From Saccharomyces paradoxus (taxonomy: Eukaryota > Ascomycota > Saccharomycetes > Saccharomycetales > Saccharomycetaceae), in contig NC_047493.1 of the NCBI RefSeq assembly GCF_002079055.1, positions 558,001 through 622,000 on the forward strand: 64,000 bases of DNA. Direction: 5' to 3'. The stretch's first letter is position 1. Every line of letters begins with the position of its first letter. The translations under genes and the position numbers were made by a program. Below the pieces are notes generated by a model. The model worked only from the letters and a program-made list of their open reading frames with translations, did not search any database and was not told the origin of the DNA. This document shows, piece by piece, positions 58,801-64,000 of this stretch.

Positions 58801-61395
58801 TTAGCAAGCATCAAAAATTGACCCAGAGTGAAAATCAATTTTTTCAAGGTTGAACTGTGAATTCAAAAGCTTAATCTTAACCGTTTCTTCGCAGAGTTCG
58901 TTACTGAAGTCTTGATTAGCTTGTAGGGAAGAGAATTCTGACCGTATTGAAGAGGCTGAAGTTGCTGCAAGTAAATGAAGTAATATGTCGATTACTTCAA
59001 TCTTACTTTTACTACCTATGTAATTATTCCAGATTGAATCTGAGATTGGAATATGGATATCAAATGTCTCTTCCATGGGATTTAAACACCATTCTCCCGA
59101 ATTATAGTCGTTTTCTTCAGATAATTCATGTTTCGTAAAGTGAAATCCATCGAAGCTGATCTCATTATCATTTAAGTAGTCATGGTATGCATTGGGCAGC
59201 TCATTTGTAATTCTGTCAATATAGCGTAGTAGGTCATCTCGAATGATTTGGGCAAGTAACGAATCTTCTGTTAGCCGTGTGGTCAACGTGATGTTGCATA
59301 AAAGTTCTATGTCTTGTGATCCCTTCATGAAAATGGCCTCGTAGTCAGAAAGAAGATCTTTACCAGAATTCGAACTGCTGTCCCTAACACTATCAGACGA
59401 ACGGAAATTCGTTATGTTGATAAAATTTTCAAGATATCGTAGAACAATTTTGGTCATTTTATGGACAATTTTACTTATCGATGTTGTACCAAAGATCTCA
59501 TTTAGCAGGTTTTTACTTTGGAAAATTGATGGATATAAGAAGGCACCAATCAGGTTTGCATCATCAAGTGAATAAAGTTCCTTAACTTTTGAGATCCTTG
59601 ATAGGATTTTTTCAAAGGGCTTCTTGGATTTAGTGAATATAGAGCTCCGTATGATCTCTGTCAAATATAACTCAAAGTTAACGATAAAAACTAAGGTATG
59701 GGTGAATTTTAATGGAGCAGAAGAAGCAAAATACTCAATTGTTTGCTCGAAAGTTTTTAATGTCTCTTCTACAGTGGTTATCAGGCGAAAATCAGATTCA
59801 GTAAGTGATTCATTTTCTAGATGAGAGTTGATAGACCTGAAGAATGGGATTAAGTTTGCAAACTTTTCCAAGACGCTTTTCAAAGCTGAAAAACTATCAC
59901 AGCTAGATGAAAGTATTGAAGTAAGCTCATTACAGTTAGGTTGCGTGTAGTTTTGGCAGTATAATAGGAAATCCGATTTTAGGGAGTCATTTAGGTTAAC
60001 TTCTTCTATCAAGCAACTGATTTTGCCAAGCACAGTTGACGATATATCAACATCGGAAAAATCTGTTAACGAATCTAACAGAGACCCTCGTGGATGATTG
60101 TCTCTGACTGAAGAAAAGGAAGTGAGCATTAATTCTGTAGAGACATTGAAAAATGGTTGTAAAAAACAATGAAGTAATTCAGAAACTATGCAAGCATGGT
60201 ATGTTACCTTCCTTACATTCCCAGTATGAGAAGTTGAGATAAGACTGTTTCTATTCTCCAGCACCTTTGCATAATAACTTTGAGGTAAAGTTACTGAAAT
60301 TACCGATTTTTGTAAGCCGGGGTATTTTGAATACAGATTGTTGAGCTGTTCCTGCCAGGCACCAATATCTATATCCTTTGTTTTACGTACAAAAATAGAT
60401 AATGGTAAAATTTTCGAAACTTTATTGGTATTATCGAACAGTTGTAAAGAAAATAATGATCTTGCCTTATCAAGTTCTGTAAAATTCACAGAAACAAGAG
60501 GGGATAGGTCTAAACTAAACAATTGTGCCCGAATTTCCTTCGTATACTTCAGGTAAACAGGTTGACCTGATTCTTTGGTATCGGATAAATGGATATTAAA
60601 GGGTAAATAAGTACCACTTTTTGAGATAGACCTTCTGATCAACTCATCGATTGATTTTGACAACCCTATAATTGACTCTTTTATTATGTTAGTAGTCAAA
60701 GGAGGGATTTTATGAAATTTTGATACTAGAGATTTAAATGACACATTCTCAAAAAATTTCAGCGGTAGATTTTCGGAAGCAATGACTATGGCTACCAATT
60801 GCAAAAAAGAAAGACAATTACTACTTTGTAACATGCCAATGTCATAGCACTTGAAACTTGGATCTGAATTGAAGATTAATGAATCATAGCGGTGTTTATG
60901 TGCATTATCTGTGTGGAAGGTCTTGTTTTTGAGATTGGAGTCCCCCATTGTGAAATTCATAGAATAAAAGTTCTTATTCGCACTTATGTTATGCTTGGAT
61001 TTTAAATGAGATCTAAAAGTTTTTGTTAAACTTGCCTCGCTTCTTGTTAATACCTCTCCGCAGTGTTTACATTTAACTTTTGCTAATTCCTTATCAATGG
61101 CTAGAAAATGGGACCAAAACTTCGCTATATTTTTCTTCAGCATTTGAACCGGGATCCATATATTCAACCCATCATTTACAATTTCGTCTTCCGGATGCAC
61201 ATCACTAGATAAGTTTTTATTTGCGTCTTTTTCTATAAGTTCTACATCCTCAGTATCGTCCTCTTCCTCCTCCTCTTCTTCTTCATGACTAGTAGAGTGC
61301 GAAGATGAGTGGATCGAATTATCAGAACTGTCAATGATTTCGTTATCTTCTAAAGTCACTAGATCCCCATGTAAATCATCCAATGCGGTGTTCAT
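58801..61395 (-). CDS. ENV11: Env11, BED zinc-finger protein, paralogue of Vid22
   Basis: An 864-residue nuclear protein equivalent to YGR071C (860 in S. cerevisiae). A glutamate run at 38-44 lies in an acidic N-terminus. A BED-type zinc finger covers about 90-136 (C108, C111, H129, H134, preceded by the aromatic FW signature). BED fingers are typical of hAT-family DNA transposases and proteins derived from them. The long helical remainder fits a worn hAT-like body, and the C-terminal region (about 760-840) may be the equivalent of the dimerisation segment. Env11 and Vid22 have been linked to Tbf1-bound promoters and genome stability; the exact role of Env11 is unclear. Confidence 0.92.
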   Translation of the reverse strand: MNTALDDLHGDLVTLEDNEIIDSSDNSIHSSSHSTSHEEEEEEEEDDTEDVELIEKDANKNLSSDVHPEDEIVNDGLNIWIPVQMLKKNIAKFWSHFLAIDKELAKVKCKHCGEVLTRSEASLTKTFRSHLKSKHNISANKNFYSMNFTMGDSNLKNKTFHTDNAHKHRYDSLIFNSDPSFKCYDIGMLQSSNCLSFLQLVAIVIASENLPLKFFENVSFKSLVSKFHKIPPLTTNIIKESIIGLSKSIDELIRRSISKSGTYLPFNIHLSDTKESGQPVYLKYTKEIRAQLFSLDLSPLVSVNFTELDKARSLFSLQLFDNTNKVSKILPLSIFVRKTKDIDIGAWQEQLNNLYSKYPGLQKSVISVTLPQSYYAKVLENRNSLISTSHTGNVRKVTYHACIVSELLHCFLQPFFNVSTELMLTSFSSVRDNHPRGSLLDSLTDFSDVDISSTVLGKISCLIEEVNLNDSLKSDFLLYCQNYTQPNCNELTSILSSSCDSFSALKSVLEKFANLIPFFRSINSHLENESLTESDFRLITTVEETLKTFEQTIEYFASSAPLKFTHTLVFIVNFELYLTEIIRSSIFTKSKKPFEKILSRISKVKELYSLDDANLIGAFLYPSIFQSKNLLNEIFGTTSISKIVHKMTKIVLRYLENFINITNFRSSDSVRDSSSNSGKDLLSDYEAIFMKGSQDIELLCNITLTTRLTEDSLLAQIIRDDLLRYIDRITNELPNAYHDYLNDNEISFDGFHFTKHELSEENDYNSGEWCLNPMEETFDIHIPISDSIWNNYIGSKSKIEVIDILLHLLAATSASSIRSEFSSLQANQDFSNELCEETVKIKLLNSQFNLEKIDFHSGSIFDAC

Positions 61396-61634
61396 ATTAG
61401 TGATTGAGTAGATTGGTGCATATGCTATTTAGGAAGACCGCTGTTATTCTATGGGTGATCATCCCTTTATTTATTTTGTGTATTGTTTACTGATTAAAAG
61501 TTGAAAAATTTTCGCCTAAAAAGTAAGATACAAGACAAAATGTTTCAATGATTATTGAATAAATATATCAACAAAGAGGAAAGAAACCCCTATTGAGGAA
61601 CTTGCATTTCTGCTGAATTATATAACATTCTACC

Positions 61635-62795
61635 ATGAGCAATGTGGCTGGAGAAGTGAAGAATAGTGAAGGGAAAAAGAAAAACAGAGGAAGTAGGTAC
61701 CACAACAGTAGAAATAGAGGAAAAAATAAAAATGAAGCGTCAGACACTAAAAAGAATGAGGCTAAGGTTAATAATAATGCTGCTCATAACAATAGCAAAG
61801 GCAGGAGAAGTAACAAGAAAAGGAACAGAGAGCATTATAACTATAAAAGAAGAGCTAAATCGGGCAAACCAACCGAGAATGAAGGATTCAAGCTTGTTAT
61901 TAGATTACTACCTCCAAATTTGACTGCAGATGAATTCTTTGCCATTCTGCGAGAAAAGAGTAGCGATGGTGATGAAAAGAAAGATATCCAGGATAACCTC
62001 AAGTACAGTGACTGGTGTTTTTTTGAAGGTCATTATTCTAGTAAAGTATTCAAGAACTCGACATATTCTAGATGCAATTTTCTGTTCGAGAACTTATCAG
62101 ACCTAGAAAGATGCGCAACTTTTATCAATACTTGTAAGTTCATTGATAATAAGGATAATGTTACAATCCCAGATGTGAAACTGTCACCTTACGTAAAGAA
62201 ATTTAATCAAATATCGAAAAAAGATTCTGCGCTGGAGGGAACAATTGAAGAAGATGAAATTTTTAAAACATTTATGAATTCAATGAAACAGCTAAACGAA
62301 AATGATGACTACTCATTCCAAGATTTCAGCGTTTTGAAGTCCCTAGAAAAGGAATTCTCAAAAAGTATAGAATTAGAAAATAAGATAGCAGAAAGAACAG
62401 AAAGAGTATTAACAGAGCTGGTTGGCACTGGCGATAAGGTTAAGAATAAGAACAAAAAGAAGAAAAATAAAAGTAATAAAAAAAAATTCAAAGACGAGGA
62501 AGGAACCACTAAGGTATCAAAGAAAAAAAGGAACAGGGGTAAAAAGAAGCGCGATGATCGTGAAAAGAGCAGCATTCCTAAGACTAAGAACAGCAATGTC
62601 GTTATTATCGAGGAAGCAGGTAAAGAGGTTTTAAAACAAAGGAAGAAGAAAATGCTTTTGCAAGAAAAGTTAAAAATATCAAACTCCTCCCAGTCTCAGT
62701 CACCATCCGCTCAAGCTCAGCCGTCGTTCCAACCTAAAGAAAACCTTTCCGCAGGACGGGTAAAAATTTTACATCGCGATGGTACTAAGAAGTAG
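61635..62795 (+). CDS. UPF3: Upf3, nonsense-mediated mRNA decay factor
   Basis: A 386-residue NMD component that binds Upf2 and, with Upf1, targets messages with premature stops. Residues 1-75 are very basic and asparagine-rich, with nuclear-localisation-type clusters (KKNRGSRYHNSRNRGKNK). The conserved RNP-like domain starts at about 82 (FKLVIRLLPPNLTADEF) and runs to about 195; it is the Upf2-binding module. A lysine-rich C-terminal region (about 265-310) follows, then a Q/S-rich tail. S. cerevisiae Upf3 is 387 residues. Divergent from ENV11 with 239 bases between them. Confidence 0.96.
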   Translation: MSNVAGEVKNSEGKKKNRGSRYHNSRNRGKNKNEASDTKKNEAKVNNNAAHNNSKGRRSNKKRNREHYNYKRRAKSGKPTENEGFKLVIRLLPPNLTADEFFAILREKSSDGDEKKDIQDNLKYSDWCFFEGHYSSKVFKNSTYSRCNFLFENLSDLERCATFINTCKFIDNKDNVTIPDVKLSPYVKKFNQISKKDSALEGTIEEDEIFKTFMNSMKQLNENDDYSFQDFSVLKSLEKEFSKSIELENKIAERTERVLTELVGTGDKVKNKNKKKKNKSNKKKFKDEEGTTKVSKKKRNRGKKKRDDREKSSIPKTKNSNVVIIEEAGKEVLKQRKKKMLLQEKLKISNSSQSQSPSAQAQPSFQPKENLSAGRVKILHRDGTKK

Positions 62796-62986
62796 CGTAG
62801 AACCATGGCTTCTTATATATTATGTATGATAAATACGATTGATCTACTTCCACAGTAGTTTTCCGTATTTAGTGATTTTCATTGAATATTTCAAATAATA
62901 AATCATATGAAAAGTTCAAGTGCATTGAAATAGTCTTGAAGACAGACGATTGCAGAAAGCGTTCACAGATCATCGAGGACAAGATT

Positions 62987-63427
62987 ATGAAGTTAGTTAA
63001 CTTTTTAAAAAAGTTGCGCAATGAGCAGGTTACCATAGAATTAAAAAACGGTACCACCGTCTGGGGTACATTGCAATCAGTATCACCGCAAATGAATGCC
63101 ATCTTAACTGACGTAAAGTTGACACTACCACAACCTCGACTAAATAAACTGAACAGTAATGGTATTGCCATGTCTAGTCTATATTTGACTGGAGGCCAAC
63201 AAGCCACTACGAGCGATAACATAGCAAGCCTGCAATATATTAATATTAGAGGTAATACCATAAGACAGATAATCTTACCTGATTCATTGAACCTGGACTC
63301 GCTATTGGTTGACCAAACGCAACTAAATTCTCTAAGAAGATCGGGTCAAATTGCAAATGACCCTAGCAAAAAGAGAAGGCGTGATTTCGGTGCACCAGCA
63401 AATAAAAGGCCAAGAAGAGGTTTATGA
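62987..63427 (+). CDS. SMD1: SmD1, core snRNP protein
   Basis: A 146-residue Sm protein, part of the seven-member ring on U1, U2, U4 and U5 snRNAs. The Sm1 motif (VTIELKNGTTVWGTLQSVSPQMNAILTDV, described by its ends: residues 14-42) and Sm2 motif (YINIRGNTIRQIILP, about 89-103) are complete; an insert between them is longer than in animal SmD1. The C-terminus is basic (KKRRRDFG, KRPRRGL). The frame is open 35 codons upstream, but the family start MKLVNFLKKL is at 62987. Its stop overlaps the end of PRP38 on the other strand by 6 bases. Confidence 0.97.
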   Translation: MKLVNFLKKLRNEQVTIELKNGTTVWGTLQSVSPQMNAILTDVKLTLPQPRLNKLNSNGIAMSSLYLTGGQQATTSDNIASLQYINIRGNTIRQIILPDSLNLDSLLVDQTQLNSLRRSGQIANDPSKKRRRDFGAPANKRPRRGL

Positions 63428-64000
63428 TTCGCTGCCGGTGCCGCTGTCATCTTCGCTGTCACTGTCACTTTCGCTGTCGCTGTTACTTTCGCTTTCACTT
63501 GAACTGCTTTCTTCATCAGAGCTGTATATTTTATTCCAAGATTGACATTTCCCTAATGGAATACCCCAGATATGGTCCTGTGTGACCAACCAGTCGATTA
63601 ATTCATCAATGTGTATTATACAAAGTTCTTCGTTATAGGAGTGAGCAAAGCAGTCTACATGCAGTGGGAAACTTTTCAGTTTGAAATATTGCTGTGAATA
63701 TTTGTATAATTGTACTTTAAATAACTTTATCAAACCATCTTCATCATTGTCGTTGTTGTTGTCATTCAAATAATAATACTGCAACCGCACATAAACTAGA
63801 AGTAAAGCAATAATGTATTTCGAATCAAAATTGTTTGCATTTTTCACGTTCAATAAGAAGTTTAACTGCTGCAAATTTGGTCTTATTTCAATTAGTTTCA
63901 TTAAGATGCACTTGAACTCTATGCCACCAAGAACCGTCATGTGTAAATGGCCATCCAGACCTTTTACTGTGCCAAGTGCACAAATAATAACTTTCAGAAG
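63422..64000 (-). CDS. PRP38: Prp38, U4/U6.U5 tri-snRNP splicing factor (5' end outside window)
   Basis: The last 192 codons of Prp38, needed to release U4 and activate the spliceosome. The frame is open to the window edge: the residues before the internal methionine at 63940 (LLKVIICALGTVKGLDGHLH) match the family, so the true start lies beyond 64000; about 50 residues are missing compared with the 242-residue S. cerevisiae protein. The conserved Prp38 domain ends near GIPLGKCQSWNKIY. The tail is a serine/aspartate/glutamate repeat (SESESNSDSESDSDSED), encoded by a simple-sequence stretch at 63430-63510. Confidence 0.95.
   Translation of the reverse strand, partial: LLKVIICALGTVKGLDGHLHMTVLGGIEFKCILMKLIEIRPNLQQLNFLLNVKNANNFDSKYIIALLLVYVRLQYYYLNDNNNDNDEDGLIKLFKVQLYKYSQQYFKLKSFPLHVDCFAHSYNEELCIIHIDELIDWLVTQDHIWGIPLGKCQSWNKIYSSDEESSSSESESNSDSESDSDSEDDSGTGSES

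Noticed and set aside
62869-63261. 130-codon frame antisense to SMD1 (position of YGR073C)
   Set aside because: Almost completely antisense to a well-conserved essential gene; no independent evidence.

Overview
This window is an ordinary, gene-dense stretch of nuclear chromosome from a Saccharomyces yeast of the cerevisiae group. The genes are intron-less and closely packed. Their order and orientation match the right arm of S. cerevisiae chromosome VII from KSS1 (YGR040W) to PRP38 (YGR075C). Protein lengths are the same as, or within a few residues of, the S. cerevisiae products, but many proteins carry scattered substitutions compared with the S288C sequences I remember (examples are MUP1, RSC1 and the RME1 N-terminus). 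A sister species such as S. paradoxus, or a divergent strain, therefore seems more likely than S288C. That species call rests on memory, not alignment.

Layout. 1-1074: fossil solo LTRs. A Ty3-type sigma is split by a delta with a 5-bp target duplication, and a second old delta follows. 1075-2542: spacer with a near-perfect ARS consensus. 2.5-8.6 kb: KSS1 (MAP kinase), BUD9 (bud-site landmark), MTE1 (D-loop binding) and NQM1 (transaldolase). 10.1-20 kb: RME1 (mating-type control of meiosis), TAM41 (cardiolipin precursor synthesis), TFC4 (TFIIIC), UFD1 (Cdc48 adaptor) and SCM4 (mitochondrial outer membrane). 20.8-28.4 kb: FMP48 kinase, MCO32, the eIF2A gene and MUP1 (methionine permease). 28.9-38.7 kb: RSC1, LST7, PEF1, SPR3, the box C/D snoRNA gene SNR48 and ERG25. 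39-49 kb: a run of minus-strand genes, ADE6, COX18, SPT4, VHT1 and GID10. 49.7-64 kb: the YGR067C zinc-finger gene, ART5, ROM1, ENV11, UPF3, SMD1 and PRP38 (cut by the right edge).

The genes are not an operon or a single pathway; they are independent housekeeping and regulatory genes. The most informative non-coding content is a set of promoter elements that fit the known control of the adjacent gene: an a1-alpha2 operator before RME1, a PACE before UFD1, Met31/32 sites before MUP1, Abf1 plus MSE before SPR3, Tbf1 plus Reb1 before SNR48, sterol elements before ERG25 and a biotin-response element before VHT1. I found no undescribed system. The least explained features are a 17-bp stem hairpin between MUP1 and RSC1, two GC-rich blocks (about 19.86-20.26 kb and 52.57-52.90 kb), and minimal upstream ORFs before BUD9 and ROM1.
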